From Heterohyrax brucei (lineage: Eukaryota > Chordata > Mammalia > Hyracoidea > Procaviidae), in assembly GCA_028571685.1 (NCBI GenBank), contig CM053162.1:68374351-68438350 (forward strand): a stretch of 64,000 nucleotides of DNA, written 5' to 3'. The notes below the pieces were generated by a model. The model searched no databases and had not been told where the DNA came from. It was given only the letters and a program-made list of their open reading frames with translations. Both the position numbers and the translations under genes were made by a program. Positions 11,473-23,459 of this stretch are shown in pieces. How positions within the stretch are numbered: position 1 is the stretch's first letter; the number at the start of each line of letters is the position of its first letter.

Positions 11473-12034
11473 AGGCACTCAGAGATCAAATTATTAAAGT
11501 GACATGCATACGAAGCAGTATCTCCTTCCAGCATTTGATTTCCTCCCAAAGGCTTTTCTCTGCCTCTTGAAGTATGCTTCAAGGCATTAAATGTTTTTCT
11601 TGTTCTTAAAAGATTTAAATGCATCTGGGTTACCCAGCATCGTTTTCTGAAATAAAATGTCCAATAGAGAAAGGCCTAAGCTTAAGAACAATAAATAAAA
11701 GATTTTAATATTAGCATTGTAAAATGCTGAGACATCAGACTGAATAAAACAGCCTCTATTAAGTAGCAGCCAACTGAAAAAAGATGATGGGACATTTAGA
11801 GTAACAGTGGCAAAGTACGCATTTTGCCCAGTACACAATTATAACATTTTCTAATTTGCTTTTCATTTCTATAAATTGGTTATGTGACTGTATTGTAAAG
11901 TATTGTGATTTGATAAATCTGGAGCTGAAAATATCATCATGAGTCTTTTAGAGTCAGATCTGATATAAAGGCCATTCTCATACATAAAACAACAAGCTAT
12001 AATAGAAATAGTATTGTCTTATTCATCCAGGCAA

Positions 12035-12680
12035 GACAACTTACAATTGCAACTGACGCATGCCGGATGCCAAGATAGATTCTTTAAAAGCGTAACAACA
12101 ATATGGGAACTTTCTGCAGATGAAGTGGATGTTCCTGAGAAACCATTGGTTCTCATTGTTGCAAATGTGACAGTTTTGTTTGTTAACAGAACTCTTCATC
12201 TAAAAATGGGCCTCATCGCTGAAGATGATTTTTTGACCCAAAGCAAGATCACCTCCCAATTGCCCCAGAGCCCAGTTAGCAAATGTACAGTGCAATCTAT
12301 GGTTGTTGAACTTCAGTCCTTGAGTTAAAACAATTTTGCAGGGGCAAAGGTTTAAGGCCAGATGCAAAATCCTCCTAACTGCTGTTCCAAAAGGCCCAGT
12401 TCTTGGGCTCTGGGAGAAATTGATTGAGATGGATTCTTGCCTGTACTCTGACCAACAGTGGTGATGTTTTCATTGGTTGACATACTGGCATTGTCTGATT
12501 GGCAACATACCTGGTTGTCTCAAGTTTTTTGATTAAATGTCCAGTGGTTCTCTTGTTGGAAGTATTACGTACACTGTAAATTTCACATAAGTCATGGAAT
12601 GTTTGGTGAATGGAACACCCATTTTGATAACAAACTTTCATCATTTCTACACATTGTGGAATTGTGTGACTAGTCATGGC
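12035..12680 (-). pseudogene. Decayed Tc1/mariner-superfamily transposase (DUF4817-type HTH)
   Basis: On the minus strand, 12375-12677 encodes an N-terminal domain: ECVEMMKVYY-like (here QCVEMMKVCYQNGCSIHQTF), then CEIYSVRN and RTTGHLIKKLETTRYVANQT. This is the helix-turn-helix arrangement of transposases with a DUF4817-type head. Further 3' on the same strand, in shifted frames, come KIVLTQGLKF, then KIIFSDEAHF at about 12203-12237 (SDEAHF carries the first catalytic Asp), and VNKQNCHI. The spacing fits one protein. The open frame is broken between these blocks and the C-terminal third is not visible, so it is a relic. I see no clear terminal repeats. It is a different family from the mariners at 4.4, 8.8, 41 and 47 kb. 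Confidence 0.72.
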
Positions 12681-12974
12681 TATTGGACAAGACTAGTCAG
12701 AAAAACATGATAAGTATGACTGCTATACATTCACAGATGTCACCACCATGAGCTGTCAAAAATAGGATATCCTTATTAGTAGATACTTTTATACAAGAAA
12801 GGAAAAATAGACACAATGGCCTACTTAAAAACAAAACCCAAATCAGCTATAGTTGAGACTAGAATGCAATTTTAAGTAGAATGGTCAGGAGAAGGTTTGT
12901 GGAAAGGATTGAAATCCTTGAATTGGAAAAAGAATTAACCACACAAATACTGTGTAACTGTAGTTCCCGAGGGT

Positions 12975-13145
12975 TTTTACAGATCAGATCTCTCAGAGGG
13001 CTTGTTCAAAACCCGAATGCTTGTACCATATCCTTAGAGATCCTTAGGAGGCTAAGCCCAAAGATTTGTATATCTAACCATTTCCCAGGTATACTGAGGC
13101 TGTGTGTCCAGGGGCCAAAGATCACACTTTGAAAACTGTTCTATA
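12975..13145. mobile_element. MER5-like hAT element
   Basis: TTTACAGATCAGATCTCTCA, GGGCTTGTTCAAAACCCG, GCCAAAGATCACACTTTGAA and AACTGTTCTATACC follow MER5 order with the CTTTGAAAACTG-type end. Diverged. Confidence 0.5.
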
Positions 13146-13223
13146 CCATTAGTCAGTACATTTTTTCTAGGAAGGATCAACCAAAAAAAAAAAAAACAAA
13201 AACAAACCCCCCCCCCAAAAAAA

Positions 13224-13378
13224 AACACCCAAACGCTCTACTGTCAAGTTGATTCAAACTCACAGAGACCCTACAGATAGAGTTGAATTACCCCATACAG
13301 GTTCCCTGGCGCACCTGGTAAATTCGAATTGTTGACCTTTTGGTTAGCAGCTGAAGACTTAACTGTTAGTGTTTCCAT
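13224..13378 (-). mobile_element. AfroSINE (short form)
   Basis: Antisense: CTCTACTGTCAAGTTGATTC tail after an A/C-rich run, AGGTTCCCTGGCGCACCTGG, head TTTGGTTAGCAGCTGAAGAC. Confidence 0.82.
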
Positions 13379-14060
13379 AAAGGACCACATAGTGAATACT
13401 TGGGATTTTTGATCTCAGTCTTTGTGGCTATTTGTCTATACTATTGCAGTTAAAAAAAAAAAAAAAAAAGCCATAGGCAATATGTAAGCAAGTGAGCTAA
13501 TAAAATATTACTTATGAACATAGAATTCTGTGCTGTGCATTATTTTCACATAGCACAAAATACTATTCTTTTGATTCCTCTCAACCATTTAAATATTTTA
13601 AAACCATTTTTTTAGCACATGGACCATGTAAAAACAGGCATGGGCTAAATAATTTGAAGACTGTATCTAAGAAAAATGAAACAATAAGAAAAGATTCCCC
13701 AAAGTAGGACACGTTTGGAGTGGTCTAGAATGAGGGAGGAAGATAGGGGGACAGGTGTCTCAAAGGAGAGAGCAAGGATGTGAGAAAGGCGATCAAACGA
13801 TGGCACCAATCAGGATAAAGTCCTGTACTCATAGACTGGATTCTAATGACAACTAGCAGAGTCACTGGATTTTTAGCAGAGAAGAAGCATGAGCTGATCT
13901 GTTTTTGTAAATGGGGAACAATTAGGAAACTCATCAAGACTGAGGTGTCTTCATAGGAGTTTCCTTATTATTCAGGTAAGTACATTGGTACTTGAACTTG
14001 GGAAAATGATACAGAAGTGCAAAATGATTTGATTTGAGATATAAACCACCTAGGCACACT
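13379..14060. other. Unassigned, A-rich
   Basis: An A run at about 13451-13469. The sequence at 13725-13940 is purine-rich (GAGGGAGGAAGATAGGGGG). No element recognised. Confidence 0.5.
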
Positions 14061-14218
14061 GAGGAACCCCGCTGGCATAGTGGTTAAGGATGACATCTAC
14101 CAACAGACAGGTCAGCAGTTTGAATCTGCCAGGCACTCCTTGGAAACTCTATGGAGCAGTTCTGCTATGTCCTATAGGGTCACTATGAGTCAAAATCAAC
14201 TCGATGACCACGGGTTAG
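14061..14218 (+). mobile_element. AfroSINE (short form)
   Basis: Sense: CCCCGCTGGCATAGTGGTTA head, GGCACTCCTTGGAAACTCTA, CCTATAGGGTCACTATGAGT. A long-form copy follows within 10 bp. Confidence 0.88.
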
Positions 14219-14227
14219 ACATACTGA

Positions 14228-14430
14228 AGCAGCTTCCAGTGGTGCAGTGGTTATCATGCTCAGCTGTAAACAGGAAGGTCTAAGTCTGAACCCACCAGAT
14301 ACTGGGTGAGAGAAAGATACAGCAGTTTGCTTTTGTTAAGAGGACACCTTAGAAATCTTATAGGGACAATTGTACTCTGTTCTGTAGGGTTGCTATGAAT
14401 GGCAATCAGCTCAAATCAGTAAGTTTGCTT
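14228..14430 (+). mobile_element. AfroSINE (long form)
   Basis: Sense: CTTCCAGTGGTGCAGTGGTT head, then the extra block GAGAGAAAGATACAGCAGTT TGCTTTTGTTAAG absent from short copies, then TCTGTTCTGTAGGGTTGCTA. Confidence 0.82.
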
Positions 14431-14567
14431 TTTCATTTAGACACAGTGATGGGTGAGGGAGGAAAGAAAGTCCACAGTTGTTCTACTAAGCATTTCAGCC
14501 TTGGAATCCGGGTAAACTGAGGGGTTAATTACAGCAGTTAAGAAGATAGGAAGAGAAAGAATAATCC

Positions 14568-14568
14568 A

Positions 14569-14598
<30 letters not shown>
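14568..14598. repeat. (CA)n microsatellite
   Basis: About 14 perfect CA units with a short GAGACACAAC right flank. Confidence 0.95.
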
Positions 14599-14600
<2 letters not shown>

Positions 14601-14859
14601 ACACAACCTTCTGCTAAAAAGAAGACTAGCCAGTTAGGATAGAGGAAAACCAGAAGAACATACTGACATGCAACGAAGGAAAAAATGAGAGGAAAGGTAA
14701 ATGAGCAAATGAGAGAAAAAAAGAGTAGAGACTGCATTTATTAAATAGTCTAGGTAAATTTTGCTGAGACAAAGAACAGAGAACAGGAATTATCTGAAAA
14801 GATGTAGAGATAGTCAACTCAGATTTTTGATAAAGATTGTAACTTTTATAAACTTTGTC

Positions 14860-15355
14860 ATAGACTGAATTGTATCTGGCCCAAAACATATGTATTAATT
14901 TGCCTAGGCCTTGATTCCTGATATTGTATGATGTTTCTATGTGCTATAAACCCTGCCTTGGTGATGTTAAAGACAGAGGACAGACAGCAATTGGGTTGGT
15001 GGGGCAGGACTCAAGCTATAGAGCTTGATTGTGCCTTGAAGCCATCTATTAGGATATAAAGAAAGCAGAAGGAAGCAGAGAGTTGGGGGCCTCAGACCAC
15101 CTAGAAATAGTATCACGAGAAAAGCATGCTTTTGGCAAGAAAGTGTGGTCCCTGTGCCTCAAGTCTCCCAGTTTAGGAGAAGATGGATGACAAGGACCAC
15201 TTTCCAAAGCCTACAAAGAAAGCCTTCCCCTGAAGCTGACACTCTGAAATTGAACTTTTAGCCTGATTTTCTGTGAGAAAATAAATTTCTCTTTGTTAAA
15301 ACCACCCGCTTGTGGTAATTCCATTACAGTAGCCCTATATTACTAAAGCAACTTG
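14860..15355 (+). mobile_element. MaLR-like LTR
   Basis: Same family as 10145-10620: ACTGAATTGTATCTGGCCC, GGTGGGGCAGGACTCAAGC, CCTCAGACCACCTAGAAATA, GAAAATAAATTTCTCTTTG (AATAAA signal at about 15281) and ACCACCCGCTTGTGGTAATT. It reads through to ATATTACTAAAGCAAC at the end. Confidence 0.65.
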
Positions 15356-15424
15356 TTTGTAAAGTCATGTGGATTATACAACCAAAATCAAAACTGGATT
15401 TGAGATAAGATTAACTCTTTTAGT

Positions 15425-15778
15425 AATCCAGGGCTGTCATAACAAAAATACCGCAAGTGGGTATCTTTAACGCAGATAAATTTATTCTCTCATGGTGTAG
15501 GAGACTAGAAGTTGAAATTCAGGATGCTGGTTCTAGGTCCCTAGGGAAAGTCTATCTCTCTGTGTCACCTCTAGAGGAAGGTTCCTGTCTCCTCGAACCA
15601 CTGCTCTTGTGTGATTTTTATGTGATTTAGCATCTCTGCTGTTTCTCACTTGCTTGTTTAATCTCTTTGGTTTCTCAAAAGAGATTAACTCAGGGCACAG
15701 CCTATGCCAATCCTGTCTCATTAATGCAACAAAGAAAAAAGCCAATCCCAAATGGGACTATAACCACAGATATAGGGG
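15425..15778 (-). mobile_element. MaLR-like LTR, 3' part (interrupted)
   Basis: Antisense LTR: ATCCAGGGCTGTCATAACAA, AATACCGCAAGTGGGTATC, ATAAATTTATTCTCTCATG. It continues at 16446-16482 (ACAACACATATTTTTGAAGG, GCATGAATCAATCCACAAC) after the L1-3'UTR-like insertion. The two flanks join in the expected order for this element class. Confidence 0.65.
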
Positions 15779-16445
15779 TTATGATTTAAAGTGTATAATC
15801 CAGTTTAAATTTGCGTGCCCACCCATCTGCAGCTCCTTCTGCTCTCCTTGTCCAATGACAGCACACTCCTCCTTTCCATTCTATACATGTCATATCCTCT
15901 TAACAATCTCTTGTACCCTCTTCTCTGCCCTCTCCACTCCCCTCTAGTAAGAGGCCAGGGGGATGACATCCTATAGATGCAGAGAACCATAAAGTGCACA
16001 CACGATATGGTCACTCTGTGTTGCCGAGTTTAATCCGTTCTTGTCCAAAGAGTTGACATCAGTAAAGATTTATGATCAACGGCAGCGTCAGGTCCAGAGG
16101 CCATGCTCCCAGGGTATCCCCCAGGACTTGGCAGCATAAATTGCGGTCTTTTAGAAGAGTTTTTAAGGTGCGCCCTTTCTTTCTTCTTATGTTGCCGCGG
16201 GGACTCAACATCGTGAGCCCCGTCACGTCTGTCACTGGTGGCAGCCGGGCGCCATCTGTTTCTCCTCATCACATGTTGGTATAGTCACCCGTTCACATGG
16301 GTCTTTCTGCCTTCTGGGTTCTTTTTCCCTCATGTCATTGCTGTCCTTACTGATCATCTGTTCCAGCTGAGTTGGGACCATTTGGTGTATCGCAGATGGC
16401 AGCTTGCTAGCTGTTAAGATCCCAGACACCACTCACCGATATACA
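15779..16445 (-). mobile_element. L1 3'UTR-like repeat nested in an LTR
   Basis: About 665 bp, clearly homologous to 60880-61610: GATTAAGTGGAAG-like start, CTGCAGCTCCTTCTGCTCTC, AGTTGACATCAGTAA, CATCTGTTCCAGCTGAGTTG, GATCCCAGACACCACTCACC. It lies inside the minus-strand MaLR-like element, which resumes at 16446. Minus-strand frames at 16232-16432 resemble a frame in the second copy (see findings). The L1 assignment rests on the 40.8-43.4 kb copy. Confidence 0.72.
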
Positions 16446-16482
16446 ACACATATTTTTGAAGGGCATGAATCAATCCACAACA
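16446..16482 (-). mobile_element. MaLR-like LTR, 5' end of the interrupted copy
   Basis: ACAACACATATTTTTGAAGG then GCATGAATCAATCCACAAC: the antisense outer end of the LTR that starts at 15425. An A-rich run follows. Confidence 0.6.
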
Positions 16483-16924
16483 AGAAAAAAAAAAAAAACT
16501 GCTAAAGTTAGGTCGTCGTGTTTGTCAGAAGGGATGACTCTGCGTTCAAGGACTGAGGGCTGATATCATAGAAGGAAAAGACGTATAATGAAACAGGAAA
16601 GAAGGGACAGGAATGGGTACAGATGTGGCTATATTTGAGAGAGTGATGAGAGGATGTGCATGTTCTCTGATTGCATCTATTTTGTCTGAAAGTGGCGAAG
16701 AGAAGCAGGTCTATCATGGATTGAGTAAGAGAGAAAATAAAGGAAGACAGCTGCTTCTTAAAAGGATCTGAAGAATTAATTTTATTCAAGGGCAGACTGA
16801 TTTCACGAAGACGTTCCGCAAAGGAACTAAAGAAGTCTGTTGACAACATATTTTGAGATCTATATTAAGGGCCTAGGAAAAGGGCTTGGATTGGGCATAG
16901 TACAGGGAATTATGAAAATATATG
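16483..16924. other. Unassigned
   Basis: Begins with an A run at 16486-16498. The rest is purine-rich. A 113-codon antisense frame (16508-16849) has no recognisable domain. Confidence 0.5.
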
Positions 16925-17390
16925 CCCGTTATAGATGGCACTGTTTCCCTCCCAAAATGTGTGTGCCAATTTGGCTGGCCTGTGGGTCCCAGTATGATAT
17001 GATTCTTCCCATGTATTGTGAATCTTGCCTTTGTGATGCTGAGGAGGGCAAACGGGCAGTCATTGTGCTGGTGAGGGAGAACTCAAGCTACAATCTTGTA
17101 GGATAAAAAAGAGAGAAGTGAGTAGAGAGAGTCAGGCACCTCATACCACCAAGAAGGCAGCACTGAGAGCAGAGTGCGTACTTTGGACCTGAGGCTCCTG
17201 CGTTAGGATGCTCTCACATAGAATTCGGACTCTCAGCCTACCAGACTGTGAACATTTCTCATATTGAAAGGACTTGTAGTTTACGAGTAGGCTTGAAGCT
17301 TACTGTACTGTGAAAATAAAGTGTCTCTTTCTGAAACCATCTACTTGTGGTATTTTCTGTTAGAGCAGTACCAGGTGATCGAAACAGCAT
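16925..17390 (+). mobile_element. MaLR-like LTR
   Basis: Same family: AGATGGCACTGTTTCCCTCC, CTGGTGAGGGAGAACTCAAG, GTGAAAATAAAGTGTCTCTT (AATAAA at about 17315), ATCTACTTGTGGTATTTTC and GTTAGAGCAGTACCAGGTGA. It lacks internal coding sequence. Confidence 0.65.
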
Positions 17391-17639
17391 CCAAGTTCAA
17401 ACTAATGCCTTTTTTGATAATGGGTGATTGTGGGTGGCAATATGGGGAATGTCAGGAAAGAGCAATGGTCTGATCAGGAGGAGAATTTGGCAGTTCTATC
17501 TTCTAGGGCTTGGAGTTAGTGTGAGACCTGGGGAAGGGATGAGGAACAGTCGGAGTCTTGTCATCTCCTTCTTAAATCCTAGCAAGGCCAGTATCCAGGC
17601 AGCCCAGGGTCACTTGTGACCATACCTTTGCTGGACCAC

Positions 17640-17800
17640 TGGATACTGACTCATTCAATCTTTTTAGAGACATTATAATATGGGGACCGTTATTCTGCTA
17701 TTTCCTAGGTTACTATCAGAGAGTTGAAGTGCCTTATCCAAGTTTTCTGAGACAAATTTCAATCCAGGACGTCTGACTTCGTGGTCTGCATGTTCAACCA
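17640..17800 (-). mobile_element. MIR SINE
   Basis: Antisense MIR core: TATTTCCTAGGTTACTATC, AGTGCCTTATCCAAG, TTTCAATCCAGGACGTCTGA. An old mammalian-wide tRNA-derived SINE. Confidence 0.6.
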
Positions 17801-17879
17801 CTTCTAAGTAGACCCAGTGACAAAGGAGCTAGTAGATTTGAACAGCACAGTTTTTCGAACTTTCCTCTTAGAGCTAGTA

Positions 17880-18030
17880 TAGGGTCATGTTTAAAATCAG
17901 GGACACCGTTTCTGATTATATCTTCAGCAACTTACTAACTATACAGCTTTAGGAAAGTTGTTGAATTGTTCCTGGGCATCTAATTTCTCAGTGGCACCTA
18001 CTTCCTAAGAGCTCAAAAATAAGTGAGAAC
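17880..18030 (+). mobile_element. MIR SINE
   Basis: Sense MIR: ATTATATCTTCAGCAACTTA, CTAACTATACAGCTTTAGG, AAAGTTGTTGAATTGTTCCT and ATTTCTCAGTGGCACCTAC correspond to the MIR core (TGTGACCTTGGGCAAGTTACTTAA...). Diverged. Confidence 0.6.
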
Positions 18031-21000
18031 TCCACAAGGCAAGTGCTTGTTGGTCATCATTCAAGGTCCACAACTTTAGCCACGATTCCAAAATCCAAAC
18101 TCTGTAAACCAGAACATATTTCATAATGTGTCATCAAAACTCAATATGAACTTATATGAGACACTTTCAGTCTTTGCCTTCCTTTTATGCAAAGGTTTTT
18201 ACGTATTTATCTGAAGGCAGGACTGTGGGCTTGGTTACAGGTTGTGTCTCAGACATCTCTAAGATATAATATGCAAAACGTGGCCTAGTGTTTAATTCCT
18301 TTTATAAAGTCTGAAATATTCTGAATATCTGAATATCTGTCCCCACAAATTTCAGTGATGTTCTGAATCTGTTTTCTCATTATCCTTTATGAGTTATGTT
18401 GTGAATTGATATAATTATATGAAATGCCTAAGTTTCTTCGAAAGAAAAATAATTGTAAAGCTTGAATACTGTTGGAACACAATTTGAATTAGTAGAATAT
18501 TGGAGTATTCATGCAGAAGTGAAAGAACCACAGGTTCAAAGAAAAGTGCAGTGAAATGGAAGCTTCCCCTGGATAGATGAGCTAGCTGGCTCTCTTGACA
18601 CCTGAATGAGTATTAGAACATTCTGGAATGTGCTACAGTCTGGAGTCTGACCTTGAGTCTTGTGGTCTTAGAAACCTGTCAGAATCTCTTTGAGCATGAA
18701 TGTATCACTGGGGTTTGACTCACGTTAATGAAGCCCATGAGGTAGATGTGAAAATGAATGCCAGCCTGTTCATTTCCAACGGGGCCATTCCTGCCAGCAG
18801 AATCTGATCTACTTGGTACAGAATACATCAATAAGCAAGGGTGGGCAGAGGTAAATTACCCTTAAGCTGTGAGTCTAATAACTTACTGACAAGAAGACAG
18901 CACACTTGAACCAATACATGGAAAGACAAGAATGTACATAAGTCTGTTTAGTCAATACAAAATCCAGATAAACGGGGTAACAGTCATGAGTTTAAATGTT
19001 TAGCAGCACACAAATGAGATAGTTTGCAGATAGTTTCATGTCAAGACTCAGAGATACAGGTGACACATCACATTCTTTGGCTATGGCACCTCACAGCTCT
19101 GGAATGGATGTTGGAAGTTTGACAAAGGATTCTGTGTCTCCTTGTGTTTTGTGCTCTGCAGACTACCACAGCCACTTAGATCCATGTCCTGTTCTTTAGA
19201 GACGATAAATAATCTGATCAGGTTACAGTCAGATCCTGCTGGCCTGTGAGCCACCTGGTGTCTTTAGAAGACCTTTTCTTACATTTTCTCTGGTTTGTGG
19301 TCTTCTGATGTTGGCATTTAATTAGCAGACAGCAGTCTTAGAAGTCTTCCCATCACTTTCTAGTTCCAAAATGTGGGAGATTACATATTGTGGAAACTGA
19401 GAACAAATCAGTACACCACTAAGGTTTCCAAAGATGTCAGGACCATGAAATATAACTTGATTTGAGAGCCTGAGATGGGGGTTGCACACACCCGACCCAC
19501 GTTAATAAACAAATGGTATCTTAAGTATGGTCTCATTTATTTAGTTTGATAATTAACTAGACACTGCATGTAAAAAGAAACTGGAAATAAACAATTCAGT
19601 TTAAATTGCATTTATTGTTATCAGCCCCCAGCATGATGTCTTTGTATACTTTCCGCTCTCATTGAGGGTTTGTTGAATGAACAAGCAAGCTAAGCACCCC
19701 ATCCGTCTGACCATCCTTGTGTTGGCTGCACATGAAGCCACAGGCTGCAAATTCCCGTTGGTAAAGTGAAGAGTAGCGATGGGGGAAGAGTGGCACGGCC
19801 GTTCATCGTCCTCTGCCTCTGTCTCTGAGTACAACAGCCTTCTCTTAATAAACAGTACTGAGACACTGACTTCAGCTGGCCTTGTTATTCCACACTCAGC
19901 AGCAATGATGGCCCTTAATCACTTTGCTGCCTTTCTGTGTTGTTCAGGGAAATAGCTGTTTTCTGGTTTCCTTGTTCACCTTGTAAGTAGCCTCTTCTGC
20001 ATTGCCGAAGCAAAAACTGCTGACACTCTTTTTCCATCAGCTCTCATGATCTAGTATACATTGTTTTTGTCTGTCATTAAATAATAATAATAATAATCTT
20101 TCCTGTATCTGAGAGGGTTTTTCAGTTGTTCCCACCTGTGGGAGCACCTTATCATGTTATGTGTGCCATGTGATTGATTCAAAAAATCTTCTACAACTTC
20201 TAGAACCTTGAGAAATTTCTCGGCTCATTTAGTTCTTATTTTTCTTCTTTTGTTCTCCGAGTTCCTTATAGGATGGAGCTGTTAGTTAGTCCAGAAACTT
20301 ACAAATTTGTAACCTAAAATAATTCTCTTTGTGTTCAAAATATATCCTACAGCCACACAGGCAGCAGGCATACAACTTTGATCACATTTTTAGTCAGCAG
20401 TGATCAATTTTATCTGCTTCCTCCAACATTGTCCCATATTGCCAGGGAACAGTTATGCTTTCAGGGGAAAATCACAGTTAGGTTATCTACATGGGATTGG
20501 TTTTAAGTTATCATATTATTTTGTCTGAAGCGGCTGAAAAGAACAGAACTTAGCTACCCCAAAAGATGATGTCCTGAGGGAAGCTTTGAGACTGACAAGT
20601 GTCTCTTACAGAGAAGTTTTCAAGATGAGCTTTTGATGTTTCCAGGTACCCACATGTTAACCTTGGATTTGAAATGCTGTGGTTTCTGACAATGATTGCA
20701 TTTGTTTTGTGGGCAAAATCCATTTCAAATGTCATTTCTTTAGTAATAAAATTACTATATCTTTTAAAGATATCCCAAAAATAACAAATAATTGACTTAT
20801 ATCGACAACTAATTTAATTGACTTTGCATGTTTCCAGAAACTGAGTTTATCACATAAATAATCCAGCGAATGTAACTTTGCTCTCTGTTGAATATTCAAA
20901 GAGTGTCAGAAGATAGAACTTTGACCTTCTCAGTGGCAACAAAGTGGCGTTTCTGTGTTTCATGCTTTCCCTTTAAGGAGCAATGTTTGAAGCCAAAGAC

Positions 21001-21484
21001 ATTTCCACAAAGACACTAAGGAATTTTTTTTTTTTCCTCCTGAAGTCAGGACAAACAATTAGAAGTACCCAGGTAGTAAAAGACCATTTGATCAAGGTTG
21101 ACCCAAAATTTCTAGTCCTTTGACAGTAGTGTTTGACAGTGTCTCTGCTGTGTCCTATCTGGTAAAAAGACAGTACCGTTAGACGGTTTCAAGGTCTGAC
21201 AGCAATCTTGACACAAAGCAGAATTTAACCTAAGTTGCTGACAGAATACAGTGTAAAGCAAACAAACAAATGATCCTTGATTCCAGCTTGTACAAATATC
21301 AACTCAAAAAAGTAAAAGAATAGAAAAAAAAGTCTCCCCCTAACTTCAGGGCAGGAAGAAACAAATGTCTGCTCACTGCCGTGGGCCACAGCAAGCGCTG
21401 CAAAACTGTGCTTCTGAGCAGATAGTTTAGAACTTTCAATAACTTTAATAAAAGTCAAGCTTTAAAAATAATTGTGTGTCTGTA
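18031..21484. other. Repeat-poor unassigned block
   Basis: About 3.45 kb with no AfroSINE, RTE, L1 or LTR that I can recognise, the longest such gap in the window. It contains an (AAT)n run near 20077-20096 and possibly a diverged MIR/L2 piece near 19600-19680. No coding frame over 80 codons. Confidence 0.55.
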
Positions 21485-21535
21485 TAGGGTCGCCATGAGT
21501 CGGATCCGACTAGACGGCACTTGGCTGGCTTGGCT
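21485..21535 (+). mobile_element. Micro-insertion of an RTE/SINE 3' end (about 50 bp)
   Basis: GGGTCGCCATGAGTCGGATC then CGACTAGACGGCACTTGGC and TGGCTTGGCTA: the RTE-type 3' end with no upstream sequence. It is well preserved, so fairly young. I cannot find a convincing target-site duplication. Confidence 0.75.
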
Positions 21536-21589
21536 AGTATGCATTTATATAGTTTTTTTTTTTAATGTTGTTTTTGTTTTGATTGAAGA

Positions 21590-22240
21590 AAATGCTGTTG
21601 TTGCTAGGTGCCAGTGCAGTCCGTCTGGTTGAGGGTCTTCCTCTTCCTTGCTGACCCTCTACTTTACCAAGCACAGTGTCCTTCCTCAGAGACTGGCCCC
21701 CGCCCCGGACAACCTGCCCAAGGTATCCAACGCTAGTCTCTCCATCCTTGCTTCTAAGGAACACTCTCGCTGTACATCCTCCAAGACAGATTTATTCATT
21801 CTTTTGGTAGTTCATAGCGTATTCAGTATTCTTGCTGTTCAATACTTTAAAGAGGTCTTTTATAGCAGACGTCCCCAGTGGAGTGAGTCTTTTCATTTGT
21901 TGACTGCTGCTTCCACAGGTGTTGATTGTGGATTGAAGCAAAATGCAATCCTAGACAACTTGAATCTTTTCTCCATTTCTCCACGAGGTATCTCACTGGT
22001 CCAGCTGTGAGGACTTTGGTCTTCTTTCTGTCAAGGTGTAACTCATATGGAAGGCTGTAGTCTTTGATCTTCATCACACAGTACTTTTAATCCTCTTCTC
22101 TTACAGTAAGTAGGGTTTTGCTGTCGGCATAATGTGGGTTGTTAATGAGTCTTCCCAACCCTGGTGCCCTGTTCTTCTTTGTATATTTAGCTTAACTTCT
22201 CAGATTATTTGCTCAGCATACAGACTAGCATAGGCTTGGA
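21590..22240 (-). mobile_element. RTE LINE fragment, 3' part of ORF
   Basis: The antisense strand encodes the C-terminal part of an RTE reverse transcriptase. 21847-22077 reads MMKIKDYSLPYELHLDRKKT then KVLTAGPV, matching the stretch that follows YADD in RTE/BovB proteins (IKEESEKAGLKLN-KTKIM-like). Downstream, in other frames, come the 3' tail region and TTGTTGTTGCTAGGTGCC at the left edge, which is the antisense of the RTE 3' terminus. Frames are broken. Confidence 0.83.
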
Positions 22241-23459
22241 GAAAGAAATATATGCATCAATTTGCTTTTTGTTTATTACTAAAAGAGGAAAATTTATTAT
22301 ATTTCATTGTTACCCCCAAATAATTTGAGTTACTTTTTATGATCTCTTAGCTGTTAACAAATCTAATTTTAGAATATTCCTTCTGGAGAGTCAGATACGG
22401 AAAGGTGGCTGATAAAAGTCTATTTGATTAGGCCAGTGATCTAGACTCTGACAACAGTGGAAAGTTTTGCTGTGAGCAATCCCAGGATGAGCATTTTGAA
22501 GCTTGCTGCTTCTTGCTGGTTTTTAAATTTATCCTACACACTAGCTTTTCTTTTCCCTTATCTGTATTCCACAACACACAGTGACTGTGTCCTGCCTCCC
22601 TCTCTTTGTCACTGCCAGCAGGATCAAGGAGAGGTCTGCAGCATCCAGAGAGACCCTTCCCAAACATCCTTAGCAGATTTCAGTTTGTTGTGACCACATG
22701 TACTTCTTTAGCCTCCTGTCTCAGGTTATTCCCAAACGGTTTGGATCCCGAATGACCTACGGGATTCCTAGCAGATTAATTTTATTCTTTCTCTCCAGTT
22801 CCTTCCTTTCTAAATTAAAGCATGTTTGTGGCAGTTCATTTGGTTTCTTTTCCATTTACTTAGCAGCACCTTGCCGTGCTTTTTAAGAAAGCATATGGCG
22901 GCCCTTCAGTTAGGTTTCCTCTCAGTTGAATTAAGCAAAGATCCCCTGGCATTTGAAAATGTGATATCTCCCTTCCCTACAGACCGTGCCAATGCAAATG
23001 TTCTCTCCTTTATATTCCTTTATTTCAGTCAGAGGCTAACAAAGGAAAGGAGAGTTTTAGTTGCTTATTCTGAAGTCATCACTATTTGAGTATTGTCTGT
23101 GTAATAAGCCTTATATTTTTGGCATTCTTCAACCATTCAGTTATGTTACTCTATCAGCTGTGAAAATACTGACGTTTCACTGGACAATACACAATCGAAT
23201 AGTCAGAAGGCGGGATAATAAATCCTAAGTATTCTTTATTTTACCTTTAATCCCATTTTAACCTCATACCTGCAATAGGAAATGTTCCTCTCTTGGTTAA
23301 AAATAAATAAATAAGGCAAGATTTGGGAAATAAAATACATCAGTAAAGAACAAAAGTCTGGGGAAAACAACTTTTAAAGAGAAGGGATTTACTGCTTTTT
23401 AATAACAAAAACTGTGTAGACTGAGTGGTCATATAAACTAAATTTACTTCTTCTGTCAC
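22241..23459. other. Unassigned
   Basis: AT-rich flanks around a CT-rich middle (22500-22900). Frames of up to 87 codons lack domains. Confidence 0.5.

Larger units (their letters stand above)
9312..12034. other. Mostly unassigned
   Basis: Outside the LTR at 10145-10620 and the AfroSINE at 11301-11472, I recognise no element and no coding frame. Confidence 0.5.

Noticed and set aside
15282-15290. Polyadenylation signals (AATAAA) as gene ends
   Set aside because: They fall at the expected position inside MaLR-like LTRs and do not indicate a host gene.
10145-17390. An endogenous retrovirus provirus between the three plus-strand LTR-like copies
   Set aside because: No gag, pol or env remnant lies between them, and their spacing and divergence fit separate solitary LTRs.
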